Shown here one piece after another: positions 44,635 to 52,618 of a stretch of DNA of 64,000 nt (positions are counted from its first letter, which is position 1; each line of letters opens with the position of its first letter). Source of the DNA: DAIRDK01 sp035403225. GTDB lineage: Bacteria > Bacteroidota > Bacteroidia > Bacteroidales > FEN-979. Below the pieces are notes generated by a model. That model worked only from the letters and a program-made list of their open reading frames with translations. It did not search any database and was not told the origin of the DNA. Location of the stretch: NCBI GenBank assembly GCA_035403225.1, contig DAONET010000009.1, forward strand, positions 1-64,000, written 5' to 3'. The translations under genes and the position numbers were made by a program.

Positions 44635-46272
44635 ATGATGAAGAAAAACCTCCCGTCCCTGCTTTTGTTGGTTACTGCGCTGCTGTTGATGGTCTCCGGT
44701 TGCCGGAATGGCTTCGACCAGGCAGATACCAGTCATGTTTTTCGCTATAACGAAGCCGCTGATATTACCTCGCTTGATCCCTCTTTCGCCCGTGATCAGG
44801 CAAATATCTGGCCGGTGAATCAAATCTTTAACGGGCTGGTACAGTTGAACGACAACCTGGAAGTGATTCCTGCCATCGCTTCCCGCTGGGATATCTCGGG
44901 TGACGGGTTACAGTATACTTTCCACCTGCGAAAGGATGTCCGCTTCCAGGATGATGCCTGTTTCCCGGCAGGGATTGGCAGAAAAGTGAACTCACAGGAC
45001 GTGATCTACAGCTTCCGGCGCATCATGGATCCGGCCACAGCCTCTCCGGGATCGTGGGTGTTTGGCTGGCTGGACAAGAAGGATCCTTTCAGGGCTGTTG
45101 ATGATTCCACCCTTGTCATCCGTTTGAAGGAACCGTTTCCGCCGTTTTTAGGGATTCTGACTACCCAATACTGTTCAGTCGTACCGGAAGAAGCTGTTAA
45201 AAGCTATGGGACAGAGTTCAGAAGACATCCTGTCGGAACCGGACCTTTTTGTTTTGCTTTCTGGAAAGAAGGAGTCAAATTGGTGCTCAAGAAGAACCCC
45301 GCTTACTTTGAGTTTGAAAACGGCAAACGTTTGCCGTACCTGGACGGAGTGGCGATTACTTTCCTCGCGGATAAGCAATCGGCTTTTCTGGAGTTCGCTA
45401 AAGGGAAGACAGACCTCATCTCGGGGATCGATCCGGCTTATAAAGACGAACTTCTGACAAAACAAGGCACCCTGAATCCCAAATATGCCGGCAGCGTGCA
45501 GCTTACCCGTCAACCGTATTTGAATACCGAATACCTGGCCATCATGGTAGATCCGTCCTCGGAAATGATGAAGGATAATCCCCTTCGGCTTAAACAAGTG
45601 CGGCAGGCCATCAACCTTTCGTTCGACAGAACCCGTATGATCGCCTATCTTCGGAATAACATCGGCGCTCCCGGCGTGTACGGGCTGATTCCTCCCGGAT
45701 TACCGGGATGCGATACCAGTAAAAAATATGGCGGGTACGATCCGGAAAGGGCAGCTGCTTTGCTGGCTCAAGCCGGTTTCCCGGGCGGGAAGGGGTTGCC
45801 TTCCATCACGCTCTCGTCCACTTCCGATTACCTCGATATCTGTAAGTATATTCAGTTCCAGGTTTCATCGCTGGGGATTGACCTGAAGATAGAAGTGACT
45901 CCTCCGGCGGCGTTGAAAGAGATGAAAGCACAGGCGAAACTTCCGTTCTTCAGGGCCTCCTGGATTGCGGATTATCCCGACGCTGAGAGTTACCTTTCTC
46001 TCTTCGTTTCCGGGAACTTCTGCCCGTCAGGACCCAATTATTCTCATTTCTCCAACACACAGTACGACCGGTGGTACCGGGAGGCGATGACTACCACGGT
46101 TGATTCACTGCGTTATAAATATTACCGGCAGATGGAAGAGTTGATGATGAATGAGACGCCGGTCATCATTCTGTATTACGATGAAGTGCTGAGATTTACC
46201 CGGAAAAATGTCAGTGGCTTGGGAAGTAATCCAATGAACCTTCTGGTGTTGAAAAGGGTGAAAAAGGGATAA
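44635..46272 (+). CDS. oligopeptide-binding lipoprotein (SBP family 5)
   Basis: A 545-residue extracytoplasmic solute-binding protein of the peptide/nickel ABC family. The lipoprotein signal ends LMVSGC (Cys23). The family signature appears as ADITSLDPSFARDQANIWPVNQIFNGLVQ near the N-terminus, then HLRKDVRFQDD, and SWIADYPDAESYLSLFV with the C-terminal lobe. No permease or ATPase gene is adjacent, so it is an orphan binding protein or is served from elsewhere. The frame is open back into the divergent peptidase gene, but the lipoprotein signal fixes the start at ATG 44635 or 44638. Confidence 0.92.
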   Translation: MMKKNLPSLLLLVTALLLMVSGCRNGFDQADTSHVFRYNEAADITSLDPSFARDQANIWPVNQIFNGLVQLNDNLEVIPAIASRWDISGDGLQYTFHLRKDVRFQDDACFPAGIGRKVNSQDVIYSFRRIMDPATASPGSWVFGWLDKKDPFRAVDDSTLVIRLKEPFPPFLGILTTQYCSVVPEEAVKSYGTEFRRHPVGTGPFCFAFWKEGVKLVLKKNPAYFEFENGKRLPYLDGVAITFLADKQSAFLEFAKGKTDLISGIDPAYKDELLTKQGTLNPKYAGSVQLTRQPYLNTEYLAIMVDPSSEMMKDNPLRLKQVRQAINLSFDRTRMIAYLRNNIGAPGVYGLIPPGLPGCDTSKKYGGYDPERAAALLAQAGFPGGKGLPSITLSSTSDYLDICKYIQFQVSSLGIDLKIEVTPPAALKEMKAQAKLPFFRASWIADYPDAESYLSLFVSGNFCPSGPNYSHFSNTQYDRWYREAMTTTVDSLRYKYYRQMEELMMNETPVIILYYDEVLRFTRKNVSGLGSNPMNLLVLKRVKKG

Positions 46273-46285
46273 CCGCTGTCTGTCT

Positions 46286-47053
46286 TCAGATCTCGATCTT
46301 TAGTCCGTCATAAGCAAACCTTACATAATCCGGTAACTCTTTTTCCACTTCTGCCTGAAGTCCCATCTGGTGACTAATGTGGGTAAGAAAAGCCTTCTCC
46401 GGCTTCAGGTCATCCAGTAGCGACAGCGCTTCTTCGAGGTTCATATGGGAGTAGTGCGGTTTTTTACGCAGCGCATTGACCACGATTACTTTTGATCCGC
46501 GGATTTTTTCTTTTTCTTCGTCACTGATCCGGAAGACATCGGTCAGATAGGTGAAATCGTTGAACCGGAAGCCGTAAACATACTGGTTTTCAGCGAAGTG
46601 GACTGCACGGATAGGTATGATGCGCTGGAGCTGGATATAAAAAGGCCTTTTACCATAGGTATGCAGGTACATTTCGGGGACGCCCGGATAACGGTGATCT
46701 CCAAAAGCATAGGCATAATCGCGGCGGATATCCTTCTGTACTTCTTTCGTGGCATATACGGCAGTCGGGCGTTGCAGTATGTAGTTAAAGGCCCTGACGT
46801 CGTCGAGGCCGCCGAGGTGGTCCTTATGACCATGGGTGATCAGGATGGCATCGATGGACTGGATTTTCTCCCGGAGCATTTGTTGCCGGAAGTCAGGCCC
46901 GCAATCGATCACGAACTGCAATCCGCCGGTTTCAATCAGGATAGAAGAACGCAGACGATGGTCGTGCGGATCGGTGGACGTACAGACAGGGCAGTTGCAG
47001 GCGATGACCGGGACTCCCTGTGAGGTACCGGTGCCGAGAAAGGTGACGAGCAT
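46286..47053 (-). CDS. MBL-fold metallo-hydrolase (PhnP-like)
   Basis: A 255-residue metallo-beta-lactamase-fold protein of the PhnP/Lipoyl-hydrolase-like group: FLGTGTSQGVPVIACNCPVC at the start, with Cys residues that bind an extra metal in PhnP, and the metal motif THGHKDHLGG (HxHxDH). The downstream ligands are in FLTHISHQMG. The substrate is probably a cyclic phosphodiester or similar; unproved. The frame also allows ATG 47071 (MGSDSK); ATG 47053 is the usual family start. It is divergent from the DUF6913 gene through back-to-back promoter boxes. Confidence 0.9.
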   Translation of the reverse strand: MLVTFLGTGTSQGVPVIACNCPVCTSTDPHDHRLRSSILIETGGLQFVIDCGPDFRQQMLREKIQSIDAILITHGHKDHLGGLDDVRAFNYILQRPTAVYATKEVQKDIRRDYAYAFGDHRYPGVPEMYLHTYGKRPFYIQLQRIIPIRAVHFAENQYVYGFRFNDFTYLTDVFRISDEEKEKIRGSKVIVVNALRKKPHYSHMNLEEALSLLDDLKPEKAFLTHISHQMGLQAEVEKELPDYVRFAYDGLKIEI

Positions 47054-47089
47054 TTTTGAGTCAGATCCCATTAGTCGATAACTTTGGAT

Positions 47090-47098
47090 GCAAAATTA
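47090..47098 (-). promoter_or_regulatory. -7 box (TAATTTTGC) for the MBL hydrolase gene
   Basis: Minus-strand TAATTTTGC, a full consensus match, only 3 bases from the opposing box at 47102-47110. Confidence 0.5.
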
Positions 47099-47101
47099 TC
47101 G

Positions 47102-47110
47102 TATTTTTGC
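47102..47110 (+). promoter_or_regulatory. -7 box (TATTTTTGC) for the DUF6913-dapA unit
   Basis: Full match to TAnnTTTG plus C, 26 bases before the ATG at 47137. With the opposing box it forms an imperfect 21-bp palindrome (9-base arms, 8 matching). Confidence 0.5.
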
Positions 47111-47136
47111 AGAGTATAGATACTGGCCAATCACCT

Positions 47137-47688
47137 ATGAACAGGATCAGGAACATTCTGGCAAAGTATAGTTTCACGAAAGATGCGACCGGTATCTCTT
47201 ATCCCCGTAAGTTTACCAACCTGGCTGATGCGCGAAGCATAGGAATTTTGTATCAGCTGAATGATGTGTCTGACTACGACATCGTGGAAGCCTTCGTTAC
47301 CCGGCTTCAGAAGGACCATAAAGAGGTGAAAGCCGTTGGATACGTAAAGAACAAAGAACTTATTTCCCGGTTTCTTCCAAAACTTTCGTACGACTTTTTT
47401 TCCCGGAAAGATATCACCTGGTATTATAAGCCGGTTCACGCCAAAGTGAAGGATTTCATTGATAAGGAATTTGATATTCTGATAGATCTGAATCTCACGG
47501 ATTTCTTTGCGTCGAAATATATCTCGGGGTTGTCAAAAGCCCGGTGCAGAGTCGGGGTGATGGCGGAAGACAATCAACAATACTACGATCTGATGGTGGA
47601 TGCAAAGCCCGGGACAACGATGGAGGAATATCTTGAACAAATCTGTCATTATTTAACGATCATCAAAGACAATGAGACCAGGGTATAA
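47137..47688 (+). CDS. DUF6913 family protein
   Basis: A 183-residue protein of a Bacteroidetes family I take to be DUF6913: RKFTNLADARSIGILYQL near the N-terminus, KAVGYVKNKELISRFLPKLSYDFFSRKDITWYY-type middle (given in part), and FDILIDLNLTDFFASKYI. No catalytic motif is visible. Its end overlaps dapA by 17 bases, so the two are coupled; I recall this pairing from other Bacteroidetes, but the function is not known to me. Longer frames upstream run through the promoter box and are rejected. Confidence 0.85.
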   Translation: MNRIRNILAKYSFTKDATGISYPRKFTNLADARSIGILYQLNDVSDYDIVEAFVTRLQKDHKEVKAVGYVKNKELISRFLPKLSYDFFSRKDITWYYKPVHAKVKDFIDKEFDILIDLNLTDFFASKYISGLSKARCRVGVMAEDNQQYYDLMVDAKPGTTMEEYLEQICHYLTIIKDNETRV

Positions 47689-48565
47689 TAAATTTAAAGG
47701 TACCGGTGTGGCTATCGTGACTCCGTTTCTGGATTCAGAAGCCATCGATTTTGATTCTTATGCACGAATCATTGATCATGTTATCGATGGAGGTGCCGAT
47801 TTCATCGTGGCGCTGGGGACTACCGGTGAGTCTGCCACCATGTCGAAACCGGAAAGAAAGGCCCTCATTGACTTTTCGGTAAAGAAGATCAAAAAGCGGG
47901 TGCCCCTTATGGTCGGTATCGGCGGGAACTGTACGACAGAAGTAGTATTGGCCATTCATTCCATGCCTCTGAAGGGAGTGGACGGGATCCTGTCGGTATG
48001 CCCGTATTACAATAAACCGCAACAGGAAGGTATTTTTATTCATTTCAAGACTATCGCGGAAGCCAGCCCGGTGCCGGTGATCCTGTATACCGTACCCGGA
48101 AGGACCTCCAGCAACATCGCAGCAGCTACCACGCTCCGCCTGGCGAATGAATGCCTCAATATTATCGGGATCAAAGAAGCTTCCGGTAACTTCGACCAGA
48201 TCTACCAGGTGCTGAAGAACCGGCCGGATGATTTCCTTGTTCTCTCCGGCGATGACGGAATCACACTGCCGTTGATCTCGGCAGGAGCCGATGGCGTTAT
48301 CTCGGTGGTTGCCAATGCCTTCCCAAGGGAATTCTCAGATATGGTCCGCGCCTGCCTGAATAACGATTACCCCAAAGCCCGGGAAAACCATTTTCTCCTG
48401 ATCGATTTCATCAACGCCCTGTTCATGGACGGAAGCCCTGCAGGGATTAAAGCCGCTCTTGAAATAATGGGGTTATGTAAGAATGAATTACGACTGCCGC
48501 TGGTCGGAGTCAGAAATGAAGTATACCAGCATCTACAACAACTCATATCTCAAATTAAAAAGTAA
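47672..48565 (+). CDS. dapA: 4-hydroxy-tetrahydrodipicolinate synthase
   Basis: Condenses pyruvate and aspartate semialdehyde in lysine and diaminopimelate synthesis. The 297-residue TIM-barrel protein has GTTGESATMS (pyruvate-binding Thr-Thr), the proton-relay Tyr in VILYTVPGRTS, and the Schiff-base Lys in IIGIKEASGNF. Thr replaces the more usual Asn after the Tyr, a known variation. It overlaps the preceding DUF6913 gene by 17 bases; the M14 peptidase start follows its stop by 1 base. Confidence 0.97.
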   Translation: MRPGYNKFKGTGVAIVTPFLDSEAIDFDSYARIIDHVIDGGADFIVALGTTGESATMSKPERKALIDFSVKKIKKRVPLMVGIGGNCTTEVVLAIHSMPLKGVDGILSVCPYYNKPQQEGIFIHFKTIAEASPVPVILYTVPGRTSSNIAAATTLRLANECLNIIGIKEASGNFDQIYQVLKNRPDDFLVLSGDDGITLPLISAGADGVISVVANAFPREFSDMVRACLNNDYPKARENHFLLIDFINALFMDGSPAGIKAALEIMGLCKNELRLPLVGVRNEVYQHLQQLISQIKK

Positions 48566-48566
48566 C

Positions 48567-50282
48567 ATGAAGAAAGTACTCCTTACTATCATTATCGCTT
48601 TCACCGCTTCCTTTTTTTCTTTTTCTTTTGCCCAGGATAGTCACCAGGCTGTTATCAACAAAGTATTCGGCGAAGACGGGGAAGTGTATTTCAAATTCAA
48701 TATCACGGATAGAAACGAGATCAATACGCTGACGCATATTATTTCCATCGATAATGTAAAGGATAATGAGGTTTATGCCTATGCAAACCGGAAAGAATTT
48801 TCCTTGTTTTTGGATGCAGGATATTCCTATACCATACTGCCACATCCGGGAAGTTTACTGACGGATGCAGAGCTGATGAACCCTCATCCTGCTGATGCGC
48901 CTTCCACTGTCTGGAACTTTTACCCGACGTATGACCAGTATCTCAGTTATATGGCAGGCTTTGCTTCCGCTTACCCGGATATCTGTAAAGTAGATACCAT
49001 CGGTTATACCAAACAGAACCGGCTGTTATTGGCTGTCAAGATCAGCGATAGCGTGAACAACGAAGACGGGGAACCGCAGTTTTTTTATTCTTCGAGTATC
49101 CATGGCGATGAAATAACAGGATATGTGATGACGCTTCACCTGATCGATTCTCTGTTAACAAGTTACGGGAATTCTCCCCGAATCACCGATATAGTGAACA
49201 ACACGGAGATATTCATCTGCCCGTTGGCAAACCCTGATGGGACCTATCACGGCGGAAATAATTCCGTTAATGGCGCTATAAGGTACAATGCTAACTACAT
49301 CGACTTGAACCGGAATTATCCTGACCCTGAAGATGGTCAGCATCCTGATGGAGAAGAGTGGCAGCCCGAAACAGTAGCGTTTATGGCTTTTGCCGACAGC
49401 AATCACTTCAACATGGGGGCCAACTTCCATGGCGGTTCCGAAGTTTTTAATTATCCGTGGGACACCTGGGCCAAAAGGGCTGCCGATGATGCCTGGTGGC
49501 AATATGTCGGACATGAATTTGTCGATACCGTCCACAGCTATGCTCCCTCTTACTATTTCGGCGATTTCAACAACGGCATTACCAATGGCTATGACTGGTA
49601 CACCATCTCCGGCGGGAGACAGGATTACATGAACTATTTCAAGTATTGCCGTGAAGTTACCATCGAAATATCCAATACCAAGCTGCCATCGGCCAGCAAG
49701 CTTCTGACATTCTGGAACTACAATTATCATTCTTTACTGAATTTCCTCGAACAGGCAAACTACAGTATCCAGGGCCGTATTACCGATACCGTGACCGGCG
49801 AGCCGCTGAGTGCGAAAGTGTTCATCTTAGGTCATGATAAAGACAACTCTTTTGTCTTTTCAAAGTTACCTTCGGGATTCTATTCCCGACTTCTGAACGA
49901 AGGGACCTATAGTCTTTCTTTCACCTGCGATGGTTATTTTTCGAAAACAGTGACTGCCGATGTGGTCAATCATCAGCAGACCAGGTTGGATGTGCAGATG
50001 GTGCCGTTGAATATCAGCGTTGAAAACCGGGACGTAAAACATGTTTCCATGGCCTTCCCGAATCCGTCTGACGGCAACTTCCGTCTGGTATTTCCGGCAA
50101 CGAGCAAGGGACAGTCGCACGTTGAGATATATAATTCGACCGGAGCTCAGGTGCTGAATCAATCCTATCCGGGGAATCTGTCGTCTGTAGAAATGAACCT
50201 GGGGAATCTCTCTGCCGGGCTTTATTTCATCAAAGTGGAATCACCTGCCGGCATTTTCTCAGACCGCATCGTGATCTATTAG
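48567..50282 (+). CDS. M14 family zinc carboxypeptidase with type IX sorting domain
   Basis: A 571-residue secreted peptidase. Signal peptide (KKVLLTIIIAFTASFFSFSFAQ), a short prodomain, then the M14 catalytic domain: zinc ligands HxxE in SSIHGDEITGY, substrate-binding NYIDLNRNYPD, third zinc His in GANFHGGSEV, and catalytic Glu in REVTIEISNTK. Next comes a transthyretin-like carboxypeptidase regulatory domain (IQGRITDTVTGEPLSAKVFI) and a type A sorting domain at the end (AFPNPSDGNFRLVFP to FSDRIVIY). The frame opens at 48483 inside dapA, but ATG 48567 gives the signal peptide. With the two M1 enzymes it makes three sorted peptidases in 10 kb. Confidence 0.94.
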   Translation: MKKVLLTIIIAFTASFFSFSFAQDSHQAVINKVFGEDGEVYFKFNITDRNEINTLTHIISIDNVKDNEVYAYANRKEFSLFLDAGYSYTILPHPGSLLTDAELMNPHPADAPSTVWNFYPTYDQYLSYMAGFASAYPDICKVDTIGYTKQNRLLLAVKISDSVNNEDGEPQFFYSSSIHGDEITGYVMTLHLIDSLLTSYGNSPRITDIVNNTEIFICPLANPDGTYHGGNNSVNGAIRYNANYIDLNRNYPDPEDGQHPDGEEWQPETVAFMAFADSNHFNMGANFHGGSEVFNYPWDTWAKRAADDAWWQYVGHEFVDTVHSYAPSYYFGDFNNGITNGYDWYTISGGRQDYMNYFKYCREVTIEISNTKLPSASKLLTFWNYNYHSLLNFLEQANYSIQGRITDTVTGEPLSAKVFILGHDKDNSFVFSKLPSGFYSRLLNEGTYSLSFTCDGYFSKTVTADVVNHQQTRLDVQMVPLNISVENRDVKHVSMAFPNPSDGNFRLVFPATSKGQSHVEIYNSTGAQVLNQSYPGNLSSVEMNLGNLSAGLYFIKVESPAGIFSDRIVIY

Positions 50283-51226
50283 CAGAACAATTTCAAACCG
50301 GGAGACAGCATGATCCGGAAGAGGATCAGGACGACGACGGACATCAGGATGATCGGGTAGGAGAGGCGGATTTTCCGCTGATCCTCATCGAAATAGAAGT
50401 CTTCCAGTTGCTTTCCTCTGATCATCACCGGGATCAGCATGAAAACCATGGTCAGGTTGAGGGTGATATCATACAGAGAAATGGAGGGGAGTTTGATCAG
50501 CCAGATGATGAAATTTCCGGCGAGAAAAGGCACGAGAAACTGGAATCCTAAAAATTTCCGGGTATAAAAGGCGGGTAGTTCGTTAAAATAGATGTTGGCG
50601 GAAATAGTAAAGTACCTGGCCACACTGAATCCGACGGCTATCATGCCTATGAGAGTAAGTACCGTCACCACCATCATCACCGTATCCTGCGCATAAAGGT
50701 ACATCAGCACGTATCCGAAATCCCTGTTAAACAGTGATCCCATCATGATCTCTCCGAAGAAGAAGACCATGGAATGAGCAAACATCCAAAGCACCAGCAG
50801 CCGGAGCATCCCGGTTTCTTCGGCAGTAATGTTATAGAGGATGATGAGGATGGCTCCTGCAAGCAAGCAAACAAGAGGCCCCGCGCTGTAAACAACCTTA
50901 ACAGCATCTGGTGTCCATCCGACACCTTTGATCAGGAATGAAATTTCATTCAGATACACTGCCGTGGGAATATTGAAAGCGATGGCAGCCAGGGCGGTGG
51001 ATAGACTGTAAATCAGCGAGACAAGTACATAAGCAAGCAAAAAGAGGAACAGGGAATTGATGCTGATGGGGATGAAAGAGCGTTGGTAAACGGCATGGTT
51101 ATTCCGTCTGGACCTGCCTGTCTTTTTGCCGGGAGATCGGAAAAGAGAACCCCGCCGGAGAAGAAACGAGATCTTCCGGTGAGTCCGGTAGATATATCCG
51201 CTTCTCCGGCGGGGTTTGTTATCCAT
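50279..51226 (-). CDS. multi-pass membrane protein of unknown function
   Basis: From about residue 55 on, this 315-residue frame has about seven or eight hydrophobic segments (SLFLFLLAYVLVSLIYSL first, LSYPIILMSVVVLILFRI last). I recognise no family. The first 50 residues are Arg-rich and are coded by a large inverted repeat that looks like a terminator of the upstream gene, so the true start is doubtful. The ATG at 51226 is the only ATG before residue 140 and lies 12 bases after the upstream stop. The gene may begin at a rare start codon near 51070, or the leader may be translated. Its stop overlaps that of the convergent peptidase gene by four bases. Confidence 0.6.
   Translation of the reverse strand: MDNKPRRRSGYIYRTHRKISFLLRRGSLFRSPGKKTGRSRRNNHAVYQRSFIPISINSLFLFLLAYVLVSLIYSLSTALAAIAFNIPTAVYLNEISFLIKGVGWTPDAVKVVYSAGPLVCLLAGAILIILYNITAEETGMLRLLVLWMFAHSMVFFFGEIMMGSLFNRDFGYVLMYLYAQDTVMMVVTVLTLIGMIAVGFSVARYFTISANIYFNELPAFYTRKFLGFQFLVPFLAGNFIIWLIKLPSISLYDITLNLTMVFMLIPVMIRGKQLEDFYFDEDQRKIRLSYPIILMSVVVLILFRIMLSPGLKLFC
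51148..51216 (-). terminator. large inverted repeat, probable terminator or attenuator
   Basis: Perfect 16-bp arms AACCCCGCCGGAGAAG (51148-51163) and CTTCTCCGGCGGGGTT (51201-51216). The 37-base spacer between them holds a second, 9-base near-match pair (ATCTTCCGG and CCGGTAGAT). On the minus strand it starts 22 bases after the stop of the sphingolipid-type synthase gene and is followed by TTCTCTTTTCC. It overlaps the 5' part of the membrane-protein frame. Confidence 0.65.
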
Positions 51227-51238
51227 TAAGCATTATTT

Positions 51239-52492
51239 TTAGATTATATCTGCCACCGGTGGAATTCCTCCAGTGGAATATTTCCCGTTGTCGAGGTTGT
51301 TCCTCACTTCCGAGAACGCTTTGATGGTGTAGTTCACATCTTCCAGCGTATGTCCGGCGGTGGGGATCAAACGGAGCATGATGATGCCCCTGGGCACTAC
51401 AGGATAGATGACCATAGAACAGAAAACGCCGAAGTTCTCGCGCAGGTCGGTGATGATTTGGGTGGCTTCTGTCACTCCTCCTTGCAGGAAGACCGGAGTA
51501 ACCGGCGAAGCGGTACGTCCGAGGTCAAACCCTTCCGCCTTCAAACCGCTCTGCAAAGCCTTCACGATCGTCCAGAGGTTCTCTCTCAGTTCAGGATGGG
51601 TACGAATGATTTCCAGTCGTTTCAATGAACCGTATACCATCGGCATAGGCAACGACTTGGCAAAAATCTGGGAACGCATTTTGAACATCAGGGATTTGAT
51701 GATCCTTTTTTCTGAAGCAATAAAAGCACCGATACCGGCCATGGATTTGGCGAAAGTGCCAAAGTACAGATCCACCTGATCCATCACTCCCATGAATTCG
51801 CTTGTTCCGGCGCCGGTTGCACCCATGGTACCGAATCCGTGAGCATCGTCGATGAGCAGACGGAATCCGTATTTATCTTTCAGCTGCAAAATACCGGTGA
51901 GATTACCCAGGTCGCCTGCCATACCATAAACACCTTCGGTGATGACCAGAATACCACCGCCTGTTTCATCGGCCAGTTTGCGGGCATGCTTCAGCGAGTG
52001 TTCGAACTTATCCATATCATTGTGCGGATATACGATACGCTTGCCCATGTGCATACGCAGTCCGTCAAGGATACATGCATGAGCATCGGAGTCATACACC
52101 ACCACATCGTGGCGATCAATCATCGAATCGATGATGGATATCATCCCCATGTAACCGAAATTGAGCAGGTATGCCGATTCTTTCTTTTCAAAATCAGCTA
52201 ATTCATGCTCAAGTTGGATGTGCATGTCTGTCTGTCCCGACATCATTCGGGCACCCATGGGGCTGGCCAACCCGTATTTCTCGGCGCCGATCCGGTCGGC
52301 TTCCCGGACTTCAGGATGGTTTGCAAGACCAAGATAGTTGTTCAGGCTCCATACCAGGACAGGTTTTCCCCTGAATTTCATCCTACTGGAAATATCTCCT
52401 TCAAGCTTAGGAAAATAATAATAACCATATCCCTGGTCAGCATATGTGCCCAAAGGACCCGGATTGTTTACTACTTTTTCAAATAAATCCAC
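51239..52492 (-). CDS. PLP-dependent alpha-oxoamine synthase, serine palmitoyltransferase type
   Basis: An aminotransferase-fold enzyme of the AOS family (8-amino-7-oxononanoate synthase, 2-amino-3-ketobutyrate ligase, serine palmitoyltransferase). Motifs: NNYLGLANHPEV, GARMMSGQTDMHIQLE, IDDAHGFGTMG and the PLP Lys in GTFAKSMAGIGAF. The N-terminal segment GYYYFPKLEGDISSRMKF is of the kind found in Bacteroidetes sphingolipid enzymes, so serine palmitoyltransferase is the best guess, but the relatives cannot be excluded. The frame extends to an ATG at 52567, but a perfect TAAATTTGC box at 52537-52545 lies inside that extension, so the GTG at 52492 (VDLFEKVVNNPG) is the likely start, giving 417 residues. 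Confidence 0.85.
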   Translation of the reverse strand: MDLFEKVVNNPGPLGTYADQGYGYYYFPKLEGDISSRMKFRGKPVLVWSLNNYLGLANHPEVREADRIGAEKYGLASPMGARMMSGQTDMHIQLEHELADFEKKESAYLLNFGYMGMISIIDSMIDRHDVVVYDSDAHACILDGLRMHMGKRIVYPHNDMDKFEHSLKHARKLADETGGGILVITEGVYGMAGDLGNLTGILQLKDKYGFRLLIDDAHGFGTMGATGAGTSEFMGVMDQVDLYFGTFAKSMAGIGAFIASEKRIIKSLMFKMRSQIFAKSLPMPMVYGSLKRLEIIRTHPELRENLWTIVKALQSGLKAEGFDLGRTASPVTPVFLQGGVTEATQIITDLRENFGVFCSMVIYPVVPRGIIMLRLIPTAGHTLEDVNYTIKAFSEVRNNLDNGKYSTGGIPPVADII

Positions 52493-52536
52493 AATATTCA
52501 GTTTTTGATAAGTGTTTATACTATTCGTTATTGAGT

Positions 52537-52545
52537 GCAAATTTA
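52537..52545 (-). promoter_or_regulatory. -7 box (TAAATTTGC) for the serine palmitoyltransferase-type gene
   Basis: Minus-strand TAAATTTGC, a full consensus match, 44 bases before the GTG at 52492. It decides the start, because longer frames begin upstream of it. Confidence 0.55.
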
Positions 52546-52606
52546 GAAATTTCATCCGACTTAACAAGTGTTACAAAGACCTCCTTGCTATTCAATTAAA
52601 ATTGTG

Positions 52607-52615
52607 TAATTTTGC
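52607..52615 (+). promoter_or_regulatory. -7 box (TAATTTTGC) for the bamD operon
   Basis: Full match to TAnnTTTG plus C, with TTG at 52585-52587 as a partial -33 element 19 bases upstream. It ends 3 bases before the bamD ATG, so the message may be leaderless. Confidence 0.5.
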
Positions 52616-52618
52616 AAC

